A stretch of DNA of 64,000 bases from Erysipelothrix tonsillarum DSM 14972 (GTDB taxonomy: Bacteria; Bacillota_I; Bacilli_A; Erysipelotrichales; Erysipelotrichaceae). The notes under the pieces are model-generated. The model had not been told where the DNA came from. It saw nothing but the letters and a program-made list of their open reading frames with translations, and made no database searches. This document shows positions 16,321 to 26,409 of this stretch, one piece after another. The stretch spans positions 25,916 to 89,915 of the forward strand of contig NZ_KB892379.1 of the NCBI RefSeq assembly GCF_000373785.1, in the 5' to 3' direction. A program made the translations under genes and the position numbers. Each line of letters opens with the position of its first letter. Within the stretch, counting starts at the first letter, position 1.

Positions 16321-18267
16321 ATGAAACGTATAAGACAGTTATTATTTACATTAGTGTTAACCTTAACACTTTTCATGACTCCTTTATCGGCAGAAGAAAC
16401 ACGTAATAATAAAAATAGTTTACCCAAACCTTCAATCACCGATATACAAAATCATTATCAAGATTACGGTTTTCCAGTGGTAGGGGAATCGTTTGATATT
16501 GATTTAGATGTCCATGAAGATGGTCGTATTAATGTAAAGATTGTTTTGGATGCTTATTTTCATCAGCCGCGTCAAGGAATTTTTGTAACGATTTCTAATC
16601 GCTTTGAAGATTACGATTTTGGAGATGGTCCTAAAGATTATGTATTTCCAACATCGGATATTCGTGTAAAGGACCGAGAAGTGGACATTGATCATGATCG
16701 CGACGGTGTTGTCTTAAAAATCGGAACTCCTGGGGAATACCTGCAAGGTGCAGAGCGGTACGAATTTTCTTATGTTATTAATACACGCGATTTAGAGTTA
16801 GCGAATGGCGATCTCCTTTATCAAAATCTTATAACGGAGTTTTGGGCATTTCCAATGATGAAAACTTCATTTGCAATACACATGCCAAAACCATTCGACG
16901 CAACACCTCATTTTTATGCAACAAATGATAATTTACCTGTTGATTATAAGATTAATGGAAACACAATTACCGGTTCATTTGATCAACCGCTCTACCGAGA
17001 AGCACTTACGGTATGGTTGGATCTACCTCATGATTATTTTGTATTTCCGTTGTTCGATGTAACTCCAGTCACGATAACCATCGCTGGAGCAATTGCAGGG
17101 ATTATGGTCTTGCTCTTCCTTAAGTTTGGACGAGAACATCCTATCGTAGAAACGGTAGAATTTAGTGCGCCCTACAGTTTGTCGAGTGCTGAAACGGGAT
17201 ATGTTTACCGAGGTTATTCAAAATCAAATGATATTGTTTCACTTATCATCTATTGGGCATCAAAAGGTTTTCTTACAATTGAAGAACTTGATGATGATGG
17301 CAAGAATATTAAATTAACGAAAATAGCCGAGTTAGAACCGGTCCATAATCGCGAAGAATTGCGGGTGTTTAATGCACTTTTTAAAGGCCGTGATGAAGTG
17401 ACAACCAAAGAATTAAATACGAAATTTGGAAGCGTCGTTAGCAATGCAACAGCTTCATTAGCGTTGAGATTCAAAAAAAATCGCGAGGAACGCGTTTTTG
17501 CGAAATCTTCGTCGATTGTCAAAGCAATTTGTATGTTGATTGCGCCATTAGGGATTGCAATTGTTCTTGGTTCTGTTGCGTATGCACGCTTAGGTATTGA
17601 AGATGACGCACTAATTTTTGGAGTAATGGGCTACGGCGTGTTCATGGTTTTAGGCGCGTTGGGTTATTATGCAACATCATTTGATGGCGTGGCAGGAACT
17701 CGAAAACCTAAAAGTATGACAGTGCTCTTTATCATTGTCAGTGGGTTAGCAGCTCTTGCATTGAGTGCAGCGACCGGATGGGGTATTAAACATCCAGTAC
17801 CAATGCTTCTTGCCTATATTTTCTATCTGATCAGCGTTATTAGTGTAGCCAATATGGGACGAAGAACAAAAATTGGAGCGGAGTGGTACGGTCAGATTCT
17901 TGGACTGAAACGCTTTATTGAAGTAGCGGAACAGGATCGACTCGAAGCACTTGCAGAAGAAACACCTGAAATTTTTTATGACATACTACCTTATGCGTAT
18001 GTCCTTGGTGTTACGGATGTTTGGTCTAAGAAATTTGAATCAATTGCCATTCAACAGCCAGATTGGTATATTTCAACACATTCAAATCTAAACTCATATT
18101 ACATGTGGAGCTCACTCAGTCGTTCAATGGGTACGTTACACTCCTCAATGGTCTCGGTACCAGCACCATCGTCCTCTTCGGGTGGCGGCGGCTCATTTGG
18201 CGGCGGCGGAGGTGGCGGTGGATTCTCTGGTGGAGGATTCGGCGGCACTGGCGGCGGAAGCTGGTAA
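16321..18267 (+). CDS. DUF2207 membrane protein with glycine-rich tail
   Basis: A 648-residue protein with a signal peptide (1-24, cleaved after TPLSAEE or nearby), an extracytoplasmic DUF2207 beta-rich domain (about 35-240), a membrane helix near 247-268, a cytoplasmic part, further helices between about 400 and 510, and a C-terminal tail (about 618-648) of glycine with Ser, Phe and a last Trp. The low-complexity Gly tail is characteristic of the family. DUF2207 and LemA are often paired; a role in envelope maintenance is assumed but unproven. Cytosolic residues 300-390 include the segment VKAICM-preceding helices typical of the family. Confidence 0.88.
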   Translation: MKRIRQLLFTLVLTLTLFMTPLSAEETRNNKNSLPKPSITDIQNHYQDYGFPVVGESFDIDLDVHEDGRINVKIVLDAYFHQPRQGIFVTISNRFEDYDFGDGPKDYVFPTSDIRVKDREVDIDHDRDGVVLKIGTPGEYLQGAERYEFSYVINTRDLELANGDLLYQNLITEFWAFPMMKTSFAIHMPKPFDATPHFYATNDNLPVDYKINGNTITGSFDQPLYREALTVWLDLPHDYFVFPLFDVTPVTITIAGAIAGIMVLLFLKFGREHPIVETVEFSAPYSLSSAETGYVYRGYSKSNDIVSLIIYWASKGFLTIEELDDDGKNIKLTKIAELEPVHNREELRVFNALFKGRDEVTTKELNTKFGSVVSNATASLALRFKKNREERVFAKSSSIVKAICMLIAPLGIAIVLGSVAYARLGIEDDALIFGVMGYGVFMVLGALGYYATSFDGVAGTRKPKSMTVLFIIVSGLAALALSAATGWGIKHPVPMLLAYIFYLISVISVANMGRRTKIGAEWYGQILGLKRFIEVAEQDRLEALAEETPEIFYDILPYAYVLGVTDVWSKKFESIAIQQPDWYISTHSNLNSYYMWSSLSRSMGTLHSSMVSVPAPSSSSGGGGSFGGGGGGGGFSGGGFGGTGGGSW

Positions 18268-18281
18268 AAAACAAATTAAAT

Positions 18282-18327
18282 AAACTGAACCCGAAACCTT
18301 GGATACCAAGAACGGTTCAGTTTTTTT
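18282..18327 (+). terminator. Terminator of the LemA-DUF2207 operon
   Basis: AAACTGAACC pairs with GGTTCAGTTT around an inner CCTTGG-ATA-CCAAG hairpin, followed by a T-run. Confidence 0.85.
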
Positions 18328-18384
18328 AATATATTCAGGATAATGAATAATAAGGTATAATATTAGAAGTGAATATAGGGGGTT

Positions 18385-20082
18385 ATGATGGAATTCTTCA
18401 AAGGTTATAAATTTAAATCGATAACAGCCATCGTTTTCAAATTCATCGAAGCAGTTTTTGAATTGTTGTTGCCATTACTAATGGTTCAATTAATCGACCA
18501 AGGTATTACAAACCAAAACTTAAACGATGTCTATAAAATAAGTGGCATTATGCTTCTTTTTTCGGTGCTTGGCTACATGTCGTCAATTGTATGCCAATAT
18601 TTGGCTTCTCAGATTTCGCAACAAGTGGCAGGACGAATTCGTGTAGCGCTTTTTGAAAAAATTAACACACTATCGTTAGCCGAAACAGATCGTTTTTCCA
18701 GTTCCATGTTAACCACTCGTGTTACAACGGATGTGAATCAAATTCAAGAAATGATTGCGAAGACGATTCGATTAGCAGTTCGGGCACCGATGATAATGCT
18801 AGGAAGCCTTTATGCACTTTATAGCCTTAGTCCGGTCCTTGGTAAACAACTCTTGATGGCGTTACCTCTATTTTTGGTAGTCGTGATCTTATTTATGCGC
18901 TTTTCGATGGTATATCATTTAACTGCTCAAAAAACCCTTGATAAAGTAGGTCTTAAAGTAAAAGAGTATCTCAGTGGTGTACGTATAGTGAGGGCTTTTT
19001 CTCAGACCAATCGAGAGAAAAAGATTTTTTCAAAACGAAATCAAGAATTGGAAACAAAACAATTACGTGTTGGTTTCATTACAACCCTGTCGAGTCCATT
19101 AACATCATTTTTGATGAATATAGTATTGGTTGTTTTAGTCTATTCAGGAGCATTACAAATCAATCAAGGGGCTATGTCACAGGGCCAAATGGTGGCCGTT
19201 ATTAATTATTGCACCCAACTCGTTATGACTCTGATTGTATTTATGAACTTAGTCATGATTTTTGCCCGTGGTTACACTTCGAAAAAACGTGTTAACGAAA
19301 TTTTATATTTAGAATCAAGCATGGATGTCTCCGGGTCTCAAATCGTAGCGAATGGACCTTTGAAAATTGAATTTAGCGATGTAGATTTTGCATATCCTAA
19401 TACAAATCGGAAGGTGCTTCAAAATATTAATCTTGTGATAAATCCCTGTGAAACGATAGGGGTGATCGGTTTAACGGGAAGTGGTAAAAGCAGTCTCGTT
19501 AAACTCTTACCGCGTCTTTATGACATAACTTCTGGATCTTTGAAAATCAATGGCGAAGCGATTGAAACATATTCTGTCACTTCCCTTCGAGATCACATTG
19601 GTTATGTGTCACAAACAGCATCGTTCCTAAGTGTTTCGATGAAAGATAATATTCAAATGGAACAAGAAAGAGATGTTTTGACAGCCTTGAATCATGCACA
19701 AGGACAGGAATTATTAGACAAAGGTCTTGATGTGAAAATTCAAGAAGGGGGAACGAATCTCTCAGGGGGGCAAAGGCAGCGATTAAGTATTGCTCGAGCT
19801 TTAGCCAAAGATCCGGGTCTCATAATTTTTGATGATTCGTTCAGTGCACTTGATTATCTAACTGACAAACGTCTTCGAGAAAATCTTGACAGGCATTATG
19901 CGAGCGCGACTAAAATTATCATTAGTCAGAGAACAAGTTCGGTTATGCATGCGGATCAAATTATTGTAATTGATGAAGGAACAATCATTGCAAAAGGTAC
20001 CCATGAGAAACTATTAAAAACATGCAATTTATACCAAAAAATTTACGCACTGCAAGAGGAGGGAAACTATGAGGAAATTTAA
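18385..20082 (+). CDS. ABC exporter half-transporter with degenerate ATPase site
   Basis: A 565-residue half-exporter with six helices in the first 310 residues and a C-terminal ATPase domain. Walker A GLTGSGKSS is near residue 362 and signature LSGGQ near 459. Walker B is IIFDD (Asp for catalytic Glu) and the H-loop position reads SQR. This repeats the degenerate pattern of the exporter at 460-2625. Two ATGs open the gene after AGGGGG; either may be used. TATAAT at 18356-18361 is the likely -10. The next gene overlaps by 14 nt and encodes the catalytic partner. Confidence 0.88.
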   Translation: MMEFFKGYKFKSITAIVFKFIEAVFELLLPLLMVQLIDQGITNQNLNDVYKISGIMLLFSVLGYMSSIVCQYLASQISQQVAGRIRVALFEKINTLSLAETDRFSSSMLTTRVTTDVNQIQEMIAKTIRLAVRAPMIMLGSLYALYSLSPVLGKQLLMALPLFLVVVILFMRFSMVYHLTAQKTLDKVGLKVKEYLSGVRIVRAFSQTNREKKIFSKRNQELETKQLRVGFITTLSSPLTSFLMNIVLVVLVYSGALQINQGAMSQGQMVAVINYCTQLVMTLIVFMNLVMIFARGYTSKKRVNEILYLESSMDVSGSQIVANGPLKIEFSDVDFAYPNTNRKVLQNINLVINPCETIGVIGLTGSGKSSLVKLLPRLYDITSGSLKINGEAIETYSVTSLRDHIGYVSQTASFLSVSMKDNIQMEQERDVLTALNHAQGQELLDKGLDVKIQEGGTNLSGGQRQRLSIARALAKDPGLIIFDDSFSALDYLTDKRLRENLDRHYASATKIIISQRTSSVMHADQIIVIDEGTIIAKGTHEKLLKTCNLYQKIYALQEEGNYEEI

Positions 20083-21751
20083 GCTAATGCTCTTACTTTG
20101 TACGATTACTGGATTTATCTCAAGTCTTGCCCTCGTCATCACACCATATTTTCTCGGTAAAGCAATTGATAGCATGGTGGGATACCAGAATGTAGATATC
20201 GAGCAGGTATTAAAGATGTTAGTATTTGCGGCGACTGCGTATAGTGTAAATTTTATCCTTGGATGGATTACGAATCGGATTGCAAACCGTATATCGGTAA
20301 ACTTTGTATCCTCACTTAGAAATGAGATGATGCTTAAACTAACAACCTTGCCAATTTCATTTATGGATAGCAAAGCTCATGGTGACATTCAAAACTTATT
20401 TGTGATGGACAGTGAATTGGTTATAGACGGATTATATCTCTTTCTAACACAACTGCTTGGCGGTGTTTTTGTGGTGCTCATTGCAACTGTCTATATGTTG
20501 AATATAAATGTGCTAATGAGTCTTGTTGTGTTTGTGATGGTTCCAGTTGTTTATTTCACGTCAAAAACAATATCTCGAAAATCACTTGTATATTTCACGC
20601 GTCAGCAAGAACTTGCAGGACAATTGAGTGGTAAGACAGCAGAATATGTAGATAATTATCACCTATTACTATCGAGCAATTATAGTGAGAAAGCGATTCA
20701 AGAATTCAAGGAAATTAATGAGGCTTTAAACACGGTGGGAGAAAAAGCCCAGTTTATGTCTGCATTAACAAACCCTACGACGCGCGTGATGAATAATATT
20801 TCATATGTGCTTCTGGGCTTAACCGGAGCATATGGTGTTTTGAATGGGAATTTATCTATCGGCTTGATGACGAGTTTCTTAAGTTACTCGATGATGTTTT
20901 CCAAACCATTTAATGAATTCAGTGCAATTATTTCCCAAGTAATTGCCGCAAAGGCAAGTTATACTCGAATTCAATCCCTGCTTAAAAATCCAGATGAGCG
21001 AAATAGCGCAGTTCAAAAGAAACTCGCAGGGGAAACCATTACATTTAATGAGATTAGTTTTTCCTATGATGGTGTTCATCCCGTGATCGAAGGGCTCAAT
21101 TTGGAAATAGACCCTCTCAGTAAGGTTGCAATTGTAGGTCCAACAGGTGCGGGTAAATCAACGTTATTGAATTTACTGATGCGTTATTATGATGTAGATA
21201 AAGGCTCGATTCGTATCGATAATATTGACATTGATGATATATCCCGTTCTAGCGTTCGACAAACGATGTCAATTGTACTTCAAGACCCATGGTTATTTGA
21301 AGGAACCATTCGCGACAATATCGCTTATGGTAATCCTAGTGCATCAGAAGACCAAATCATCGAAGCTGCTAAGCAAGCAGGCTGTCATCGCTATATTTCA
21401 TCGCTTGACCATGGATACGATTCATGGGTAGAATTAGGTTCGAAAAATATGTCTCTTGGGCAGAAGCAACTCATTACCATCGCCCGTGCACTCTTGGTCG
21501 ATTCACCGATCATTATATTGGATGAAGCGACAAGCAGTGTCGATGTGGTGACAGAGCGTCACATTCAAAACATTTTCACTAAAATTATGCGTTCTCATAC
21601 GACCTTCTTCGTAGCCCACAGGCTTTCAACGGTTACGGATTCAGACGTAATTCTCGTGATGAAAGCGGGTAAATTGGTAGAACAAGGTAAACATGAAGAT
21701 CTTATGAATCAAAAAGGCTTCTATTATGAACTGTTTACGAGTCAATACTGA
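20069..21751 (+). CDS. ABC exporter half-transporter, catalytic partner
   Basis: A 560-residue half-exporter. Walker A GPTGAGKST is near residue 357, Walker B IIILDE and H-loop AHR are canonical, while the signature is MSLGQ in place of LSGGQ (near 461-465). With the upstream subunit it should form a heterodimer having one canonical and one degenerate ATP site. It starts inside the upstream gene after GAGGAGGG. This pair is clearly paralogous in design to the pair at 460-4417, including the 14-nt overlap. No terminator is obvious after it. Confidence 0.89.
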   Translation: MRKFKLMLLLCTITGFISSLALVITPYFLGKAIDSMVGYQNVDIEQVLKMLVFAATAYSVNFILGWITNRIANRISVNFVSSLRNEMMLKLTTLPISFMDSKAHGDIQNLFVMDSELVIDGLYLFLTQLLGGVFVVLIATVYMLNINVLMSLVVFVMVPVVYFTSKTISRKSLVYFTRQQELAGQLSGKTAEYVDNYHLLLSSNYSEKAIQEFKEINEALNTVGEKAQFMSALTNPTTRVMNNISYVLLGLTGAYGVLNGNLSIGLMTSFLSYSMMFSKPFNEFSAIISQVIAAKASYTRIQSLLKNPDERNSAVQKKLAGETITFNEISFSYDGVHPVIEGLNLEIDPLSKVAIVGPTGAGKSTLLNLLMRYYDVDKGSIRIDNIDIDDISRSSVRQTMSIVLQDPWLFEGTIRDNIAYGNPSASEDQIIEAAKQAGCHRYISSLDHGYDSWVELGSKNMSLGQKQLITIARALLVDSPIIILDEATSSVDVVTERHIQNIFTKIMRSHTTFFVAHRLSTVTDSDVILVMKAGKLVEQGKHEDLMNQKGFYYELFTSQY

Positions 21752-21842
21752 TGTGAAGTTATGTGACAATCTTATGAATATATTTAATAAAAACACAAAA
21801 TATGATATTCTTATAGACAGTCATGAATATTCACCGATAGCG

Positions 21843-21851
21843 TGATATAAT
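21843..21851 (+). promoter_or_regulatory. Extended -10 promoter of the cdaA operon
   Basis: TGA-TATAAT lies 22 bp before the cdaA start; no -35 hexamer at proper distance is evident. Confidence 0.6.
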
Positions 21852-21873
21852 TAGTGAGAATAAGGAGGTTCTT

Positions 21874-23034
21874 ATGCCATTTGCCTTAATAACATTTCAA
21901 TCAATTATCAATAGTTTAAAGGCTATCGTAGACTTTTCAATTATTTGGATTTTGGTTTATTACATTTTGAGAATTGTTAGAAACAACTCTCGAACTGTGC
22001 AAATTTTTAAAGGGATCGTATTAATTATTGCGATGCGTTTTGTTGCACATAAACTAAGTCTCACTACGTTAAAGGCTCTACTTGATTTATTGATTCAATA
22101 TGGATTCTTGGTCGTTGTAATTATTTTTGTACCGGAAATCCGCGCAATGTTGGAACGACTTGGGAAAACTTCTGTTTTTTCTGCGCTCCATTCACTCTCA
22201 GGAAATGAGAAGGAAAAACTTGTTGATGAACTTGTCGATGCAGCTACAGTCCTTGCGGAACGTAAGACAGGTGCTCTTATTACATTAGAACAAGGTCATT
22301 CATTAGCAGATTATATCAAAACTGGAACGCCTATTAACTCATCAGTTACATCAGAGCTATTATGTTCCATATTCGTTACATCCACACCATTGCATGATGG
22401 GGCTGTAATCATTCAAGGAGATCGCATTGCATGTGCGTCTGCTTATTTCCCACCAACCGCTCAAGATTTACCAACACGATACGGTGCACGACACCGTGCA
22501 GCAATTGGTTTGAGTGAAGTTACTGATTCAGTAACGATTGTTGTTTCCGAAGAAACAGGAACAATCTCAATTGCTGAAGGTGGAAAACTTCGTGAAATGG
22601 ATGCAGCAAGTTTGCGTGAATACTTAAATCTGCTCATTCAAAATAGTGAAAAAGAAGTGAGTCAAAGTCTTGGAGCTCATCGAAAACAACGGAAGTTTAA
22701 TTTATCGAAATTAAATGTTGATCCAATCAAAATTGAAAAAGTAGATAGCTCTGATTTAAATCTAAAATCAACAGAGACAGCGGATGTAAAGGAAGAAAAA
22801 CGTGATTTTTCGAAACTTATGGGTATTTTCAAGAAGAAACCTAAAGACACCGATGCAGATTCTTCTTCTGTAGAAGAAACAAAGACCGAACGAAATGAAA
22901 ATCAAGAGCGTTCAGTTGCGGAAGAACATGTTGATTCAAAAGCTGACACTGAAGTAGTTGAAGCGGATGATACTACTTCATCAAATGATGTAAACGATGA
23001 AGGAGGTGAGCCAAATGAGTCCAAAGAAAGATAA
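21874..23034 (+). CDS. cdaA: Diadenylate cyclase CdaA with long C-terminal extension
   Basis: A membrane-bound diadenylate cyclase that makes c-di-AMP from two ATP. Three hydrophobic helices cover about 8-95, followed by the DAC domain with STPLHDGAVIIQ (DGA motif near 176) and GARHRAAIG (RHR motif near 205). The catalytic part ends near residue 260. Family members such as B. subtilis CdaA are about 270-280 residues; this one has 386, the excess being a charged low-complexity tail rich in Lys, Asp, Glu and Ser. It leads the conserved cdaA-cdaR-glmM operon; CdaR and GlmM modulate the cyclase in other Firmicutes. Confidence 0.95.
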   Translation: MPFALITFQSIINSLKAIVDFSIIWILVYYILRIVRNNSRTVQIFKGIVLIIAMRFVAHKLSLTTLKALLDLLIQYGFLVVVIIFVPEIRAMLERLGKTSVFSALHSLSGNEKEKLVDELVDAATVLAERKTGALITLEQGHSLADYIKTGTPINSSVTSELLCSIFVTSTPLHDGAVIIQGDRIACASAYFPPTAQDLPTRYGARHRAAIGLSEVTDSVTIVVSEETGTISIAEGGKLREMDAASLREYLNLLIQNSEKEVSQSLGAHRKQRKFNLSKLNVDPIKIEKVDSSDLNLKSTETADVKEEKRDFSKLMGIFKKKPKDTDADSSSVEETKTERNENQERSVAEEHVDSKADTEVVEADDTTSSNDVNDEGGEPNESKER

Positions 23035-24406
23035 AAAAAATAAAAAATTTGATTCCGAGGATAAACTTGAGCTCGCGCAGATTATCGCAGAGCGTTCTGA
23101 AAAGATTACAAAGCACACAGAAGCTATTGGTGATGCGTTCCTTCGTGTTTTACGTTGGTTAAGTGCATGGTTTGATCGTATTTTATTTAATCCGCGTCAT
23201 GCTAAATTAGTTGCTTTTGCGGTTGCACTCTTAATCTATTTTGCATTTAATGTGTCGGCTTCTACGCCATCACCTGTAAATCAAGCACGTCAGATTCCAG
23301 ATGTTCCGGTAGTTGTTAAATACAACTCTGAAATGTATGAAGTCGTGGACTTTGATGAAAAAGTTGATGTGATCGTATTTGGTGACTATAGTGATATTTC
23401 GATGGTTAACCCACAAAACGACTTAAAGGTTGAATTAGACCTTAGCGGTCTTGCTGAAGGTACACACCAAGTGAATTACAAAACAAATATTACATCAGCT
23501 CGTATAAGAACGACAATTACACCAGCTTCTGCAAATGTAACGATTCGAATTAAAGAAGCAAAACGTATGACGTTAAGTACAGAGTTTGTAAACCAAAATA
23601 AATTAGGTAGTCAATATGTATTGGGTACTCCAGAATTAGAAACACAAGACGTAACAATTAAAGCATCTAAAGAAACAATGTCACAAGTTGCCTTTGTTAA
23701 AGCGCTTATTGATGTTAGTGGACAGACTGAACAGTTTACAACTGACGCTGAAATCGCAGCTTATAACCAACAAGGGGAACGATTAACTACAGTGGATGTA
23801 TTACCGAAGACTGTTAAGGCAAAAGTAGATGTAACCTCACCAAATAAGACGGTACCTATCAAACCTGTATTCCAAGGCGATATTCCAGAAGGTAAGGCAA
23901 TTGCTTCACTATCGATGGATAATGAAGCGATGACAATCTATGCTCAACAATCTGTTCTTGATAGTATCGAAGAAATTAAAGTGCCGATTCAAGCAAGTGG
24001 CCTAACAAAAGATACGAAGTTAGTACATAATATCAGTCTCCCATCAGGAGTCCGACATGGTACTGTTTCTAAAGTTAATTTCGATATTAAACTTGGGGAA
24101 GGTGAAACGAAGAAATTTGATGATATTCCAATTCTCTTTGTTCACAATGTAAATCAATTAAAAATTTCACCAGGTACTACAGGTGATCAAAAAACAGCAA
24201 CAACAACGTCATTAGAGGTATTTGGTACTAAAGAAAATATTGAAAAATTCAAACCTGAGAATGTAAAAGTATATATTGATATGCGAGATATTGAACCAGG
24301 CGACAACCAAGAAGTTAAATTATATGTAGAGTATAATGATCCAACATCATCACTTTACACAGTTAAATCTTCGAAAGAAACAGCAGTATTTAGTTTTAGA
24401 AAATAA
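23015..24406 (+). CDS. cdaR: CdaR, YbbR-domain regulator of CdaA
   Basis: A 463-residue protein with a highly charged cytoplasmic N-terminus, one membrane helix (about 62-82, FAVALLIYFAFNV) and an extracytoplasmic part built of several YbbR repeats. CdaR binds CdaA and tunes c-di-AMP synthesis in Listeria and Bacillus. The start at 23015 follows GGAGGTG at 7 nt and lies inside the end of cdaA (20-nt overlap), so the two are coupled. An in-frame ATG 18 nt earlier would overlap the ribosome binding site. Confidence 0.93.
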   Translation: MSPKKDKKNKKFDSEDKLELAQIIAERSEKITKHTEAIGDAFLRVLRWLSAWFDRILFNPRHAKLVAFAVALLIYFAFNVSASTPSPVNQARQIPDVPVVVKYNSEMYEVVDFDEKVDVIVFGDYSDISMVNPQNDLKVELDLSGLAEGTHQVNYKTNITSARIRTTITPASANVTIRIKEAKRMTLSTEFVNQNKLGSQYVLGTPELETQDVTIKASKETMSQVAFVKALIDVSGQTEQFTTDAEIAAYNQQGERLTTVDVLPKTVKAKVDVTSPNKTVPIKPVFQGDIPEGKAIASLSMDNEAMTIYAQQSVLDSIEEIKVPIQASGLTKDTKLVHNISLPSGVRHGTVSKVNFDIKLGEGETKKFDDIPILFVHNVNQLKISPGTTGDQKTATTTSLEVFGTKENIEKFKPENVKVYIDMRDIEPGDNQEVKLYVEYNDPTSSLYTVKSSKETAVFSFRK

Positions 24407-24419
24407 GAGGTAAGTATTT

Positions 24420-25742
24420 ATGGGTAAGTATTTTGGAACAGACGGCCTTCGTGGCAAAGCGAACGATGAACTCAGTTTAGACATTGCAATCAAAGTTGGA
24501 CAGTACTTAGGCTACTCATTTAAAGGTGAGAAGCTTGTAGTAGGGCAAGATACAAGATTGTCATCCTCGATGTTTGCAAGTGCGATAGCAGCAGGTGCGA
24601 CATCTATGGGAGCTGATGTGTATCTCCTCGGTGTTTGTGCCACTCCGGCACTTGCATTTGCAGTGAAAAATGAAGGCTTCAGCGGAGGAGTTATGATTTC
24701 TGCAAGCCACAATCCTTACTATGACAATGGTTTAAAATGTTTTGCATCAACAGGAATGAAAATTTCTGCAGATTTAGAACAAAAAATTGAAGCCTACATC
24801 GATGGTGAAATTACCATTGATGTCGCTTCAAGTAATGAAATTGGAAATGTGGTGGCTTTTCCACAAGGATTAGAAACATATATCCAATACCTTGAATCCC
24901 TTATTGATGTACGCTTTGATGGATTGAACATCGTCCTCGACACGGCAAATGGCTCGGCTGTTTCTTCTGCAGAGCGACTCTTTAAGGATTTGGGCGCGAA
25001 TGTTACTGTAATGAATAATAAACCTGATGGTATTAACATCAATACTGAATGCGGCTCAACACACCCAGAAGCCTTACAAGCTAAAGTTGTGGAGCTCAAA
25101 GCGGATATGGGATTCGCATTCGATGGGGATGCTGACCGTTGTCTAGCGGTAAACCATAAAGGCGAAATGGTAGATGGGGATGAAATCTTGTATATCTTAG
25201 GTGGATTCTTAAAAGCTAAGAATGAACTAAAAGAAGATACAATCGTCTCAACCGTAATGGCAAATTTAGGATTCCTTAAATCTTGTCATAAAGCGGGTCT
25301 AAATGTTATTACAACAGACGTTGGAGATAAACATGTTTACGCTTCAATGAATGATAATGACTACAAGCTAGGTGGAGAACAATCAGGCCACATTATTCTT
25401 AAAGATTATGCAACAACAGGTGATGGTGTTCTGACTGCACTTGTAATTGCGGAAGTTGCTTCAAAAGCTGGAAAAACATTAGCAGAACTTGGTTCGGAAT
25501 GCATACGCTTCCCACAACTACTTAAAAATGTTCGTGTTAATGATAAGCAAGCTGTTATGGATCACGCGTCTGTAAAAGAAGCTGAGGCTCGCATTCATCT
25601 TGAACTTGGTGAAGAAGGTCGCTTACTTTTAAGACCGTCTGGAACAGAACCGCTTGTCCGCGTCATGGTTGAAGCACAAACAGATGATTTGTGTGAACGC
25701 TATGTCAATGATATGATTAATGTAATCAATAACATTGAGTAA
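24420..25742 (+). CDS. glmM: Phosphoglucosamine mutase
   Basis: A 440-residue alpha-D-phosphohexomutase converting glucosamine-6-P to glucosamine-1-P for UDP-GlcNAc and peptidoglycan synthesis. The phosphoserine motif SASHNP is at about 94-99 (Ser96), the metal-binding loop DGDADRC near 234-240, the sugar-binding GGEQSGH further on and the phosphate-binding RPSGTEPLVRVM at the end. It follows cdaR by 13 nt. Its association with c-di-AMP genes is a hallmark of Firmicutes, where GlmM can inhibit CdaA. Confidence 0.97.
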   Translation: MGKYFGTDGLRGKANDELSLDIAIKVGQYLGYSFKGEKLVVGQDTRLSSSMFASAIAAGATSMGADVYLLGVCATPALAFAVKNEGFSGGVMISASHNPYYDNGLKCFASTGMKISADLEQKIEAYIDGEITIDVASSNEIGNVVAFPQGLETYIQYLESLIDVRFDGLNIVLDTANGSAVSSAERLFKDLGANVTVMNNKPDGININTECGSTHPEALQAKVVELKADMGFAFDGDADRCLAVNHKGEMVDGDEILYILGGFLKAKNELKEDTIVSTVMANLGFLKSCHKAGLNVITTDVGDKHVYASMNDNDYKLGGEQSGHIILKDYATTGDGVLTALVIAEVASKAGKTLAELGSECIRFPQLLKNVRVNDKQAVMDHASVKEAEARIHLELGEEGRLLLRPSGTEPLVRVMVEAQTDDLCERYVNDMINVINNIE

Positions 25743-25752
25743 GGGTGATAAT

Positions 25753-26409
25753 ATGAAATATGTGATCAGTATTGTAGAAGATGAAAAAGATTTAAATGAA
25801 CTTGTTAAGAGTTATTTAGAAAACGCTGGTTATGAAGTCCGCTCTTATTACACATATGATGAAGCAAATGCCCATGTCCAAGATGATGATGTTCATCTTT
25901 GGATTTTGGACATTATGCTTGATGATAAGAGTGGTTTTGACTTGATAGAACGAATAAAAATGCACTCACCATCGACACCTGTAATCTTTATGTCAGCTCG
26001 TGATAAAGAGTTTGATCGAATTATTGGGCTTGAAAAAGGGAGTGATGACTATATCACAAAACCTTTCTCACCGAAAGAACTTGTATTACGCGTAAATAAT
26101 ATTATTAAGCGTTCATATAACCAAGACCTTCAAACAGAAGTTGATGGCTATGTGATTGACGAAAAACAGCGTAAAGCAAGCAAAGATGGTTATGAGTTAG
26201 AACTTACAACAAAAGAATTTGATTTACTTATGCTTTTTGTGAAAAATAGGGGCGTAGCCTTCACTCGCGAACAAATACTTGTTCATGTTTGGGAAACAAA
26301 TTATTTTGGGTCTGATCGTGTCGTAGATGACACCTTGAGACGTCTTCGAAAAAAAATGCCTGGTCTTAATATACAAACAATATACGGATTCGGATATCGT
26401 CTTGGATGA
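25753..26409 (+). CDS. OmpR-family response regulator
   Basis: A 218-residue response regulator: receiver domain with the acidic pair E9-D10, phospho-acceptor Asp53 in WILDIML, and K in TKPFSPKEL; then a winged-helix DNA-binding domain ending YGFGYRLG. ATG 25753 has AAGGGTG 6-7 nt upstream. It starts 10 nt after glmM and overlaps the kinase gene by 4 nt (ATGA). It may share the cdaA transcript, which would tie this system to cell-wall or c-di-AMP physiology; that is inference from position. Confidence 0.93.
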   Translation: MKYVISIVEDEKDLNELVKSYLENAGYEVRSYYTYDEANAHVQDDDVHLWILDIMLDDKSGFDLIERIKMHSPSTPVIFMSARDKEFDRIIGLEKGSDDYITKPFSPKELVLRVNNIIKRSYNQDLQTEVDGYVIDEKQRKASKDGYELELTTKEFDLLMLFVKNRGVAFTREQILVHVWETNYFGSDRVVDDTLRRLRKKMPGLNIQTIYGFGYRLG

